A stretch of 14,607 nucleotides of DNA from CAZZKE01 sp964655005. Lineage in GTDB: Bacteria > Pseudomonadota > Alphaproteobacteria > Rhodospirillales > JABHCV01. Numbering within the stretch: position 1 is the stretch's first letter; every line of letters starts with the position of its first letter. The translations under genes were made by a program, and so were the position numbers. Below, in pieces: positions 6,047 to 14,034 of the stretch. The notes beneath the pieces are model-generated. The model did no database searches. It was given only the letters and a program-made list of their open reading frames with translations, and was not told the origin of the DNA. The stretch covers positions 1 through 14,607 of the forward strand of contig CAZZKE010000070.1 of NCBI GenBank assembly GCA_964655005.1, given 5' to 3'.

Positions 6047-7021
6047 CTATAACCCGCTAAGGCCATCGATGGCGCGCAGGATAGCCGGCCCCAGCAACAC
6101 CACGAACAGCGACGGCATGATGAAGACAATTAGCGGCACGGTCAGGGTGGCCGGCAGCTTGGCGGCCTTTTCCTCGGCCTTGAGCATCCTTTCGTCACGA
6201 TATTCCGCCGCCAGAACGCGCAGGGACTGGGCCAGCGGGGTACCGTATTTTTCGGTCTGAATAAGCGTATTTACGACTCCGCGAATGGTCGGCATATCGG
6301 TCCGCTTAATCAGATTTTGCAGGGCGATGCGGCGCTCCGGCTGGAAACCAAGTTCGACCGCCGTCAGGCCGAATTCATCGGCCAGTTCCGGTGACGACCT
6401 GGACAGTTCCCGGGAAACCCTGGTCAGCGCGGCATCCAGCGCCAGCCCGGCCTCGGTGCAGATGACCATCAGGTCGAGAGCATCGGGCAGGCCTTTCTGC
6501 ATGGCCGCCCGGCGCTTCTGGGCCATGTTCTTGACATATAATTCCGGTAAATATGCGCCTATAACGACGCCGACCATCGCCGCCAGGACCTTTGTTATGG
6601 GCGGCAAATCGACTTCGGCCAGGGCGTAGACACCGACCAGCCCCATGCCGCCCATGACAAACGGAAGACACAGTTTGAAGAACATGAAAATGACGATGGC
6701 ATCCTTGCCACGCCAGCCTACCTGCATCAGGCGGTCGGCGATTTTCGCGACATGTGCGCCCTTCAGCAGGTTCAGGCGGGTAATCACCGAACGCATCAAC
6801 GTGACCGTTTCGGGGCGTTGAAAACGATTGCCCTTGCCGGCCATCAAATCGGCCTTGAGATTGTCGCGGTGTTTACTCAGAGACCTGGCCCTGGCCGACA
6901 GCGGATCGCGCTCCAGCAAACCCTGCCAGATCACATAGACCGTGATAAAGGCGATAACGCCGGCGGCCAGCGTGATCAGGGCTTCCGGGCCGAGCCCCAC
7001 AAAGTCGAGGATAATGTTCAT
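6047..7021 (-). CDS. tadC: Tad pilus inner membrane platform protein TadC
   Basis: A 324-residue type II secretion F-domain (T2SSF/GspF-like) protein that forms the inner membrane platform of the Tad pilus with TadB, on which the CpaF/TadA ATPase acts. A membrane segment lies near 13-33, a pair near 108-134 and 140-160, and a C-terminal one near 291-316. The T2SSF core runs at about 178-310, with LPDALDLMVICTEAGLALDAAL near its start and TPLAQSLRVLAAEYRDER farther on. The acidic glutamate in this CTEAG segment is typical of TadC and helps tell it from TadB. Its ATG overlaps the tadB stop by 4 bases (ATGA). It is the last gene of the leftward tad operon and meets tadD tail to tail. I see no clear terminator in the 3-base gap. 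Confidence 0.93.
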   Translation of the reverse strand: MNIILDFVGLGPEALITLAAGVIAFITVYVIWQGLLERDPLSARARSLSKHRDNLKADLMAGKGNRFQRPETVTLMRSVITRLNLLKGAHVAKIADRLMQVGWRGKDAIVIFMFFKLCLPFVMGGMGLVGVYALAEVDLPPITKVLAAMVGVVIGAYLPELYVKNMAQKRRAAMQKGLPDALDLMVICTEAGLALDAALTRVSRELSRSSPELADEFGLTAVELGFQPERRIALQNLIKRTDMPTIRGVVNTLIQTEKYGTPLAQSLRVLAAEYRDERMLKAEEKAAKLPATLTVPLIVFIMPSLFVVLLGPAILRAIDGLSGL

Positions 7022-8007
7022 ATTTCGAACTTCACCATCTTGCTCATGATAGCGATGCCGACGGCCATGATGCCGACCCCGAAGCCGAGCATAAGCTGGC
7101 CGCGCGGGTCGGTGAACAATTCCATTTCATACTCCGGATTAAGCGCGAAAATGATTCCGAACATGAGGAACGGCAGCGATCCCAGAATTATCGCGCTGGC
7201 CTTGGCTTCCGACGACATCGCCTTGATTTTCAATTTCATCTGGCGACGGCGGCGCAGAATATCGGACAGGTTGCCCAGCGCCTCGGATAAATTGCCGCCG
7301 GTTTCACGCTGCACCGACAGGCTGATAACGAAAAACTTGAATTCCGGGGTATCCAGCCGCCGGGCGGTTTCCCACAATGCATCTTCCATTGATTTACCGA
7401 ACTTGATGCCGTCTGAAATCAGCCGAAATTCGGCTCCTACCGGGTCGGGCATCTCGCGGCCGACGCCGGCGATGGATTCGGTTACCGGAAGGCCGGACTT
7501 GAGCCCCCGCACGATCAGGTCAATGGCATCCGGAAACTGCCCCGTGAAATTCTTGATCCGTCGTTCCGCCATCTTTCCGATAACCATGTAAGGCAGGCCG
7601 GCGCCGACTATAACGCCCAGCAGAATGGCGGCCACGATGGTTTGGCCCAGCAGCAATTTGGCCAGCGCAATGACCACGGCGGCGATTGCCAGATTGACAA
7701 ACACATAACTGCCGAGCGCGATTTCGCGCCCGGTCCTGGCCAGGCGGTCGGACAACATTTCACGCCGCGGCAATATTTTCCGGACCAGTACGTCAAGGAC
7801 TTTAAAGGTTTGCTTGTCCTGCTTTTTCAGCGTCCGCCCGGCCCCGTCACCGGAGCCCGATTTAGCCATGGCAAACCGTTTCCTGACGCCGGCGATACGC
7901 CGCTTCATCTGCTTGTCGGAACGGGAAAGCATGTTGCCCAGCGCGATCCCGGTTCCGGCCAGGGCGACAAGCACTCCGATAAACAGAATCAGGATCTGGA
8001 CGCTCAT
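7018..8007 (-). CDS. tadB: Tad pilus inner membrane platform protein TadB
   Basis: A 329-residue T2SSF/GspF-like protein, partner of TadC in the pilus platform. One membrane segment lies at about 3-24, a pair at 100-120 and 122-143, and C-terminal ones at about 270-289 and 305-323. The T2SSF domain (about 155-290) has FPDAIDLIVRGLKSGLPV, then SVQRETGGNLSEALGNLSDI, the signature that distinguishes TadB from TadC. A basic cytoplasmic stretch (30-70, rich in Lys and Arg) lies between the first and second membrane segments. The start overlaps the cpaF stop by 4 bases and its own stop overlaps the tadC start by 4, so the two platform proteins are probably made by coupled translation in matched amounts. 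Length and order are normal for the family. Confidence 0.93.
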   Translation of the reverse strand: MSVQILILFIGVLVALAGTGIALGNMLSRSDKQMKRRIAGVRKRFAMAKSGSGDGAGRTLKKQDKQTFKVLDVLVRKILPRREMLSDRLARTGREIALGSYVFVNLAIAAVVIALAKLLLGQTIVAAILLGVIVGAGLPYMVIGKMAERRIKNFTGQFPDAIDLIVRGLKSGLPVTESIAGVGREMPDPVGAEFRLISDGIKFGKSMEDALWETARRLDTPEFKFFVISLSVQRETGGNLSEALGNLSDILRRRRQMKLKIKAMSSEAKASAIILGSLPFLMFGIIFALNPEYEMELFTDPRGQLMLGFGVGIMAVGIAIMSKMVKFEI

Positions 8008-9734
8008 GCCGCACCGCCGCCGGGCTGGTTCGCCTGGGATGCGCCAGACATCGCCTCGATCAAGGCCCGGTCAAGGCCAAAATATTGCGCCCGTTCGGTG
8101 AAATTCGGTTTCAGGCCGCTTGAAAGAAACGTGCCATAAATCTTTCCGTCCGCCGTTTCCCCGCCGAATTCATAGTTGAAAAGATCCTGGGTGATGATGA
8201 CATCACCCTCCATGCCGACGACTTCGGTAATGTGGGTTATGCGGCGCATGCCGTCGCGCATTCGCGAAATCTGGACGATCATGTTGACCGCCCCGGCAAT
8301 TTGCGAACGCACCGCCTCGGCCGGCAACCTGACACCCGACATGGCGACCATGTTTTCCAGCCTGGTCAGGGCTTCGCGTGGGCGGTTGGCGTGCAGGGTC
8401 CCCAGCGAACCGTCGTGACCGGTGTTCATGGCTTGCAGCATATCAAGCGCCTCGCCGGCCCGAATTTCGCCCAGAATCACCCGGTCCGGGCGCATCCTGA
8501 GCGCGTTCTTGACCAGATCGCGCTGGGAAATTTCGCCATCCCCTTCCAGGTTCGCGGGCCTGGTTTCCAGGCGCACCACATGGGGTTGCTGCAATTGCAG
8601 TTCGGCGGCGTCTTCGATAGTAACGATGCGTTCGCCGTTATCGATCAGCCGCGACAGGGCGTTCAGCAGCGTCGTCTTGCCCGACCCGGTGCCGCCGGAA
8701 ATAAGAATATTCAATTGCGAACGCGCCGCGATTTTCAGCACCTTGGCCATTTCCGGCGACAGGTTTCCCTGGCGCTCCATAATATCCAGGGTGATGCTTT
8801 GCTTGGCGAATTTACGGATGGAAATGGAAGGCCCGTCGATGGCCAGCGGCGGGATGATGATATTGACCCGCGAACCGTCTTCCAGGCGGGCATCGCAGAG
8901 CGGCGAAGTTTCATCGACCCGCCGCCCGATCCGGGTAACGATCCGGGTCGCGATGTTCATAACGTGCTCGTTGTCGCGGAACACCACATCGGAAAGCTCC
9001 AGCTTGCCGCCACGCTCGACATAGACCTGCTTCGGCCCGTTGACCATGATGTCGGTCACCGCGTCATCGGCAAGCAGGGATTCCAGCGGCCCCAGCCCCA
9101 TCATGTCGTTAATCAGGGCGGTCACCAGATCGCGCTGTTCGAGCAAGTTCAACTGCATTTTCTCATCGGCCATGATTTCGCCGACCAGATCGCCAATCTG
9201 CTCGGCCAGTTCGGTGCGCGGCAACTGTACGGCCCGGGTCACGTCCATGCGTTCCATAAGGATCGGCTGAACCCGTTTCTTGGCGTTCTCGATACTGCTT
9301 TTACTGGTCGAAGAACCGGGCGCTCCGTGCCGGTGCGGCGAGACATGATCGGTCTTGATTTCCGTTTCCAGGTCGTTTTCCCGGGCGAAAAACAGGATCT
9401 GGTTGAGCAATCCGGTAATCACGTCGCGATGTTCATCGGACCGCAGTTGCAGGCCGGCATCGACCGCCATCCGCTGCGCCATGTCACCGATAAATTCGGC
9501 CAATTCGGCCCGCGACAATTTCAGACAATCGCCAAATTCGGCGGCCCGATGAAGTTCGTCGAGGCAGACCCTGACAATATTCGCGATGGCGTCCTGGCGA
9601 CCGGAAACATCCGGTTCCGAATTAACCGTCACCGGCATTTTGACGACTTCGGCGGATTCCGGCAAAGCCGCCGCCGGGGCCGGTGAAGCGGGCCTGGCGA
9701 AACCGCCCTTGCCCTTTTGCCGGCGGCCAAACAT
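8004..9734 (-). CDS. cpaF: Tad pilus motor ATPase CpaF/TadA
   Basis: A secretion ATPase of the GspE/VirB11 superfamily that powers Flp pilus assembly as a cytoplasmic hexamer on TadB/TadC. The catalytic core is intact: Walker A GGTGSGKTTLLNA (347-359), Asp-box VTIEDAAEL (371-379), Walker B VILGEIRAGEAL (419-430) and His-box TGHDGSLGTLHAN (438-450). The canonical N-terminal helical domain is at about 153-222 and leads into MGLGPLESLL, as in other CpaF proteins. At 576 residues it is longer than the usual roughly 450-500. The extra length is a low-complexity Ala/Pro start (1-45) plus an additional helical domain (about 52-115) resembling the canonical one. A polar linker (128-150) separates the two copies. 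AGGGGG about 9 bases upstream of ATG 9734 is a good ribosome-binding site. It directly abuts the cpaE stop and overlaps the tadB start by 4 bases. Confidence 0.95.
   Translation of the reverse strand: MFGRRQKGKGGFARPASPAPAAALPESAEVVKMPVTVNSEPDVSGRQDAIANIVRVCLDELHRAAEFGDCLKLSRAELAEFIGDMAQRMAVDAGLQLRSDEHRDVITGLLNQILFFARENDLETEIKTDHVSPHRHGAPGSSTSKSSIENAKKRVQPILMERMDVTRAVQLPRTELAEQIGDLVGEIMADEKMQLNLLEQRDLVTALINDMMGLGPLESLLADDAVTDIMVNGPKQVYVERGGKLELSDVVFRDNEHVMNIATRIVTRIGRRVDETSPLCDARLEDGSRVNIIIPPLAIDGPSISIRKFAKQSITLDIMERQGNLSPEMAKVLKIAARSQLNILISGGTGSGKTTLLNALSRLIDNGERIVTIEDAAELQLQQPHVVRLETRPANLEGDGEISQRDLVKNALRMRPDRVILGEIRAGEALDMLQAMNTGHDGSLGTLHANRPREALTRLENMVAMSGVRLPAEAVRSQIAGAVNMIVQISRMRDGMRRITHITEVVGMEGDVIITQDLFNYEFGGETADGKIYGTFLSSGLKPNFTERAQYFGLDRALIEAMSGASQANQPGGGAA
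9108..9224 (-). repeat. Canonical copy of the duplicated CpaF N-domain motif
   Basis: Residues 171-209 of CpaF, including RTELAEQIGDLVGEIMADE and EQRDLVTALIN. This copy precedes the family-typical GLGPLE and is the ordinary one. It aligns without gaps to residues 73-111 (offset 98), with about 18 of 39 positions identical by eye. Confidence 0.75.
9402..9518 (-). repeat. Extra copy of the duplicated CpaF N-domain motif
   Basis: Residues 73-111 of CpaF, including SRAELAEFIGDMAQRMAVD and EHRDVITGLLN. Shared with the canonical copy are R-x-E-L-A-E-x-I-G-D, Q-L, and E-x-R-D-[VL]-[IV]-T-x-L-[LI]-N. The DNA is strongly diverged between copies, so this is an old duplication and not an assembly artefact. 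Confidence 0.72.
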
Positions 9735-10961
9735 CTAGGCTTTCCCCCTGAACAAACGGGACAGGAAAGACCCCCTGACGGCCACTTCCGATGTTCCGGA
9801 AGCGTGGCGGCTTAATTCGCGCATGGCGTTCGCGGCCTTTGATTTGCCGGCGATTTCGGCGATCGTCTTACCGGCGCCTTCGGCCTTCATGGCCGCCTTG
9901 CGATCTCGTGGAATGCGGTGATCGACACGCAGGCCGGCGCCGCTTTCGAAATCGGAGATCGGCAAATCGATGGATTTTTCACTGCCCAGGCCATTGATGG
10001 CGACCATCACGTCGGCTTGCGGCGATGATTCAATGGCAAATTTACGCAGCCGCATGGTATCGCGCATACCCGACAAGGTGGCGTCGGAGACGACGACGAT
10101 GCTGGCCGGGGCGGTGATTGTCTTGATCTGCGTCCGGGCCGCGAACCGGGGAATATCGAAAACCACGCAATCGAAATCCTGGCGCAAGGTAGCCAGCAGT
10201 GTATCCAGCGCCGCCGGATCGAAGGAAAAAGAATTTTCCAGTCCCTCTTCCGCCGCCAGCACAAACAGGTTGTCGCTTTCACGCGACATCGCGCGTTCGA
10301 TAAACAGGCCGTCGATGCGGCTGGGGTTTTCCAGGGCCTCGCGAAAGCCGCGGCCGGGTTCAAGATCAAGCGCCAGGGCCAGGGTCCCGAAGTAAAGATC
10401 GAGATCGACCAGGGCCACCCTGAGCCCTTGTTCGTGGGCCATCATCCAGGCGCAATTGGCGGCGAGCGTGGTCGCCCCGACACCGCCACGGGCGCCGACG
10501 AAGGCGATCAATCGGCCGGGTTCATCGCCCCCTTCCCCGCCGGATTCGGTGATTTCCTCTTCGATGATGCGGCGAATGGCCGCGTTCAGGTTTTCCGCCG
10601 ACAACGGCTTGACCAGATATTCATCGACACCGATATCGATCAGTTCCCGGTACAGGCCAACATCGTTTATTTGCCCCAGCGCGATGACCCGGGTATCGGG
10701 CTCGCACACCCCGGCCAGGGCGACAATGCCGGCCATGGGGTCGGTGCTGCCGGACAGATCGACAATCAGAATTCGCGGCGTGACGACATCGCCCAGGGCT
10801 TCGATGGCATCGTTCAGCCCGCCTTTCAGGACTTGCGCCGCCGGCCAGTCGTTATCGGCGGCGACGCCAAGCAGCGCCGCGTGGGTGACGTCGTCATCGA
10901 CGACGGCCAGAAAAGGGTCCCGCTCCGAAGAATGGCGAATTGCCGGTTCAACCATGATCAC
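9735..10961 (-). CDS. cpaE: Tad pilus polar localisation protein CpaE/TadZ
   Basis: A 408-residue protein with an N-terminal receiver-like domain (about 15-135) and a C-terminal ParA/MinD-type ATPase domain (about 148-400). CpaE/TadZ places the pilus machine at a cell site, often the pole. The receiver keeps D22-D24, D68 and K118, so phosphorylation is possible, although many family receivers are atypical. The deviant Walker A reads GARGGVGATTLA (156-167): Ala163 replaces the P-loop lysine, and the MinD signature lysine is Arg. Such loss is, to my knowledge, common in this family and suggests nucleotide binding with weak or no hydrolysis. VALVDLDLYFG (183-193) matches the second ParA motif. 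GTG 10961 is preferred because it gives the 4-base overlap with the cpaD stop seen at other junctions here; ATG 10955 is also reasonable. The gene abuts cpaF with no gap. Confidence 0.92.
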   Translation of the reverse strand: MIMVEPAIRHSSERDPFLAVVDDDVTHAALLGVAADNDWPAAQVLKGGLNDAIEALGDVVTPRILIVDLSGSTDPMAGIVALAGVCEPDTRVIALGQINDVGLYRELIDIGVDEYLVKPLSAENLNAAIRRIIEEEITESGGEGGDEPGRLIAFVGARGGVGATTLAANCAWMMAHEQGLRVALVDLDLYFGTLALALDLEPGRGFREALENPSRIDGLFIERAMSRESDNLFVLAAEEGLENSFSFDPAALDTLLATLRQDFDCVVFDIPRFAARTQIKTITAPASIVVVSDATLSGMRDTMRLRKFAIESSPQADVMVAINGLGSEKSIDLPISDFESGAGLRVDHRIPRDRKAAMKAEGAGKTIAEIAGKSKAANAMRELSRHASGTSEVAVRGSFLSRLFRGKA

Positions 10962-11650
10962 CCGCCACTCCCGGTCGATGGCTGGCTCGATGTATTTTGC
11001 TGGTTTTCAATCGGCCCGATACTTTCCGTGGTCAGCGGCTTGGTTTCACCCTTGCGGTATAAATCGATGGACCGGGCGCCATATTGACCATCGGACGGCC
11101 CCGGATCGCGGCCATTGGCCAGGTCTTCCGGCCTGGCCACCATGCGGCCCAGATTGGTCGCATTGGCGCAACCCCAGTTACTGGTCGGAACATTGTTGTA
11201 GGTGAAACGTTCACCGGACCAGTCGGGGCATCCGGGCAATGACACCACATAGCGGCTGACGATGACGCTGACCGCCGGTCCCGGCGGCCCGACCTGGCGG
11301 CCCGGCGAGGCATTTATCCTGATCTTGCCGGCGGCCAGGAATTCGGCTACGGCCTGCACCCGAAGCCCACTTTGGGCACTGTCTTGCGGGACCAGAAAAA
11401 CCTTGTCGGTGGCGCCGATCCGGGTGTTGTCGATGAACAATTGCAGGCGTCTGCCCTGGCTTTCGTTCAGCGTCGTTTGCGTCCCGGAAAACAACACATC
11501 ATGGGTATAGAAGACCCGGTTCGCGACCGCTTCTCGGCGCTCGGGCACATTGGACCAGTCTTCGATATTATTTTTTCCAGTCTCGCATCCGGCCAGCAGC
11601 ACCAGCCCCGCCAGCAGCAGCTTCCTGATCGATTGGGGTCCGATAAGCAT
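10958..11650 (-). CDS. cpaD: Tad pilus assembly lipoprotein CpaD
   Basis: A 230-residue lipoprotein of the CpaD family, an outer membrane partner needed for the CpaC secretin. The signal peptide is MLIGPQSIRK followed by LLLAGLVLLAGC, with C22 as the lipobox Cys. The family hallmark is present near the C-terminal half: LPGCPDWSG, then TSNWGCANATNLGRMVARPEDL and NGRDPGPSDG. These include two Cys (CPDW and GCAN) that are usual in CpaD. Another frame-open start lies at 11722 inside cpaC, but ATG 11650 places the lipoprotein signal at the very N-terminus and has GGAG 9 bases upstream, so it is chosen. It starts 28 bases after the cpaC stop and overlaps cpaE by 4. The C-terminus is low complexity, rich in Ser, Gln and Gly. 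Confidence 0.92.
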   Translation of the reverse strand: MLIGPQSIRKLLLAGLVLLAGCETGKNNIEDWSNVPERREAVANRVFYTHDVLFSGTQTTLNESQGRRLQLFIDNTRIGATDKVFLVPQDSAQSGLRVQAVAEFLAAGKIRINASPGRQVGPPGPAVSVIVSRYVVSLPGCPDWSGERFTYNNVPTSNWGCANATNLGRMVARPEDLANGRDPGPSDGQYGARSIDLYRKGETKPLTTESIGPIENQQNTSSQPSTGSGG

Positions 11651-11678
11651 ATCCTTGATCTCCACAACGGGTCGGTGC

Positions 11679-13175
11679 TCAATCCAACAGGAAGCCGGCC
11701 GGTCCGACCAGTTTTCCGCCACCGCCGTCTATTGTTTCGGGTTCGCCGGCCTTCGGGTTGCGGCGGTTTACACTGCTGATATACAACCGTTCCAGATCGC
11801 TCGGCGGGACGTATCCGTCCGTCGGCGAGGCCAGTTTGTTGTTGGAAACGGGGGCGACGATGTAAGGCGTGATAATAATCACAAGTTCGCTTTCATCGCG
11901 TTGAAAACGGTCCGACTTGAACAGCGTTCCAAGCACCGGGATATCGCCGAGTCCGGGGAATTTTGAAATATCGTGGGTGACGTTGTTTTGCAGCAGGCCG
12001 GCGATGGCAAAACTTTGCCCGCTACCGAGTTCGACCGTCGTTTCGGCCCGGCGGGTAGTCAGCGACGGCACCGTAAATGTGTTCAGGGTGATGGCGTTGG
12101 TCGATGATATGGCGCTTACTTCGGGCCGCACATGCATATTGATCCGGTTATTGCCCAGCAAGGTCGGGGTAAAGGCCAGCGAGACGCCAAATTTCTTGAA
12201 CTCTATGGTCACGTTGCCGCTGCCGTCGGGAACCAGAATCGGAAACTCGCCACCGGCCAGGAAACTGGCCGTTTCGCCGGAAAGCGCCGTCAGGTTCGGT
12301 TCGGCCAGAACGGTAACCAGGCCTTCCTGTTCCAGGGCGTCGATCACTGCGTTGAAATCCCAGCCACCGACTTTACTGGCGGTCGTTACCGTATCCTGGG
12401 TAATCGTCGCCGCCAGGGCGTTGGTGGTGGCGACGCCCAACGAGACGCCGCCGATGGCGCCGATGATGCTCCAGTTGAATCCAAGTTGCTTGTCGATACC
12501 GCGGGTAACCTCGGCGACCCGCACCCGCAGGTTGATCTGATTCGGGCCGGTGACGCTAAGGCGATTGATAACGGCCTTGTCATCGCCGGTAAAACCGACC
12601 GCCAGTCTGCGGATATCCTCGGCTTCCAATGCCGAAGAAACTTCACCGTCAAGCACCAGCGATCCGTTGATAGAGGAAATCCTGATCCCGGAATTAGGGT
12701 ACAGATTATCCAGAATGCCCTGCATGCGGCTTAAATTGTGAACGACCTGGATATCGACATTGGCCAGTACACGTTCATTGCTATCGACCGCATACAACGT
12801 CGTCTCGCCGGGCTTCTTGCCAAGCAGGTAGATCAGGCTCGGCGATTTAACCTGAATATTGGCGATTTCAGGATCGGCCACGAACACCGTCGCCGCCGGG
12901 CGTTCCAATCGTATCAGCCGGCCCTTGCTGGCCTCCAGCCTCAGCACGCCGCTGGAACCGGAAACCACTTCGATGTTGCTGTCCAGTCTGGTGTAGGTGA
13001 CGTTACCGCCCGACGCCGTATCCAGGACAAACGGTTCCCCGGCATTGCCATTGGCGATGGGCAGTAAAAGAACCGTCAACGCCGCGATCAGGCCGGCGAA
13101 CAGGATTCGGTGGCGGGCAAACGGCCCCTTCCCGTCCGGGGCGGCGGCTTTGTGTCGCTTCAGCAAATAGATCAA
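11679..13175 (-). CDS. cpaC: Tad pilus secretin CpaC/RcpA
   Basis: The outer membrane channel through which the Flp pilus emerges; 498 residues. A signal peptide with hydrophobic core at about 24-42 ends near GNA-GE (cleavage about residue 45). An N-terminal CpaC-type domain follows (about 60-140, LIRLERPAATVFVADPEIANIQVKSPS), then a BON-like small domain (about 145-205) and the secretin domain (about 215-415). The secretin signature FPILVPDGSGNVTIEFKKFG leads into LAFTPTLLGNNRINMHVRPEVS, and later PGLGDIPVLGTLFKS and ESELVIIITPYIVAP. The start appears to be TTG 13175, overlapping the cpaB stop as TTGA with GAGGGG 11 bases upstream. No in-frame ATG before the signal peptide is available, so a less efficient start may limit secretin levels. 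cpaD follows after 28 bases. Confidence 0.93.
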   Translation of the reverse strand: MIYLLKRHKAAAPDGKGPFARHRILFAGLIAALTVLLLPIANGNAGEPFVLDTASGGNVTYTRLDSNIEVVSGSSGVLRLEASKGRLIRLERPAATVFVADPEIANIQVKSPSLIYLLGKKPGETTLYAVDSNERVLANVDIQVVHNLSRMQGILDNLYPNSGIRISSINGSLVLDGEVSSALEAEDIRRLAVGFTGDDKAVINRLSVTGPNQINLRVRVAEVTRGIDKQLGFNWSIIGAIGGVSLGVATTNALAATITQDTVTTASKVGGWDFNAVIDALEQEGLVTVLAEPNLTALSGETASFLAGGEFPILVPDGSGNVTIEFKKFGVSLAFTPTLLGNNRINMHVRPEVSAISSTNAITLNTFTVPSLTTRRAETTVELGSGQSFAIAGLLQNNVTHDISKFPGLGDIPVLGTLFKSDRFQRDESELVIIITPYIVAPVSNNKLASPTDGYVPPSDLERLYISSVNRRNPKAGEPETIDGGGGKLVGPAGFLLD

Positions 13176-14023
13176 TTAATCTTGTCCCCTCGCAGCACCG
13201 TTACCTTAATGCCCGCCGGCTTCTTTATCGAAGAGCCGCCGGCTATCAACGAATTGATTTCGGTATCGAGTGTATAGCCTGGACCCTCTGTTGTCTTCCG
13301 CGCAATGCTGTCTTCTTCCCTGGCCAGACTTTGCAGACTTAGCGACAAGGTCCCCATGGCCATGCCGATGGCGACTTTCTCCGCCTGTTTCGGCGTTACC
13401 TCCAGGGTAACGGTCTTGGCCGGACTCACTTCGCCGTTCTTGCTCTCGGTTTTCTGATCGATGGCCAGCACCTTGAGCGCGGTAAGCAGGGTCCGGGTCA
13501 CGTAACGGGACTGCGCCTCATCCTCGCCGTCACGAGAACTGAATCTGGATGTTAGCAGAAGATCGACCCTGTCACCCGGGAAAATAAATCCCGAAATACC
13601 AGATGTAGCGTTGACCGCAACGGACACGGCGCGGGCTCCCGGCCCAAGGACGGCGGCCAGGAAGCCGCGGTCGCCGGGATGCACGACCAGGCCGTCGGTG
13701 ATCGGTTGCCCCGGCGTAATCAGGTTGCGGACGACGGCGCCGACGTAATCTTCCAGCTTGCGTTCGGATTCAAGCACATAGCCGTCGTTCATGGCGCTAT
13801 CGGGCCAGGGCTGCCACTTCAGGTTATCGGCGCGCAGGAACTGACCCGCCGTCAGCTCCTTGTCGGCGACCAGAATCTTGCTGGTCGGAGTGACTTCCTG
13901 CTCGACCGGGGCGTTCGCCTGCATGGCGGCGCGTTCGGCGCTAAGCCAGGTATTGGCGTAATACGCCGTCAGGCCGGCGGCGGCAATGGCGACGAAAAGG
14001 ATCAGGATATTTCTAAGCGACAT
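13172..14023 (-). CDS. cpaB: Tad pilus assembly protein CpaB/RcpC
   Basis: A 283-residue protein with one N-terminal membrane anchor (about 5-25), a periplasmic SAF domain (about 48-112; SKILVADKELTAGQFLRADN) and an RcpC/CpaB domain (about 118-250; RAVSVAVNATSGISGFIFPGDRVDLLLT). The SAF fold is found in antifreeze-like and pilus/flagellar P-ring chaperone proteins; in CpaB it is thought to contact peptidoglycan or help the secretin pore. The sequence keeps the typical FPGDRVD motif. The start is secured by the best ribosome-binding site in the window, AGGAGGAA ending just ahead of ATG 14023. This site overlaps the cpaA stop codon, so ribosomes ending cpaA can reload directly. Its stop overlaps the cpaC start by 4 bases. 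Confidence 0.93.
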   Translation of the reverse strand: MSLRNILILFVAIAAAGLTAYYANTWLSAERAAMQANAPVEQEVTPTSKILVADKELTAGQFLRADNLKWQPWPDSAMNDGYVLESERKLEDYVGAVVRNLITPGQPITDGLVVHPGDRGFLAAVLGPGARAVSVAVNATSGISGFIFPGDRVDLLLTSRFSSRDGEDEAQSRYVTRTLLTALKVLAIDQKTESKNGEVSPAKTVTLEVTPKQAEKVAIGMAMGTLSLSLQSLAREEDSIARKTTEGPGYTLDTEINSLIAGGSSIKKPAGIKVTVLRGDKIN

Positions 14024-14026
14024 TAT

Positions 14027-14034
14027 TTCCTCCT
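14027..14034 (-). promoter_or_regulatory. Strong ribosome-binding site of cpaB
   Basis: AGGAGGAA on the - strand, 3 bases before ATG 14023 (5 from the AGGAGG core), overlapping the TAG stop of cpaA at 14033-14035. It fixes the cpaB start. Confidence 0.8.

Noticed and set aside
7716..7729. GCGCGA-TT-TCGCGC palindrome in tadB
   Set aside because: Six-pair arms of this composition are expected by chance in GC-rich coding DNA, with no supporting context.
8232..9686. A 484-codon open frame on the + strand
   Set aside because: It is exactly antisense to cpaF, which has complete ATPase motifs. Its translation is rich in His, Arg and Gln with no recognisable domain, as expected from the complement of a GC-rich gene.
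11651..11722. Longer start for CpaD
   Set aside because: It would put 24 residues ahead of a good lipoprotein signal peptide and overlap cpaC. ATG 11650 has a GGAG at 9 bases.
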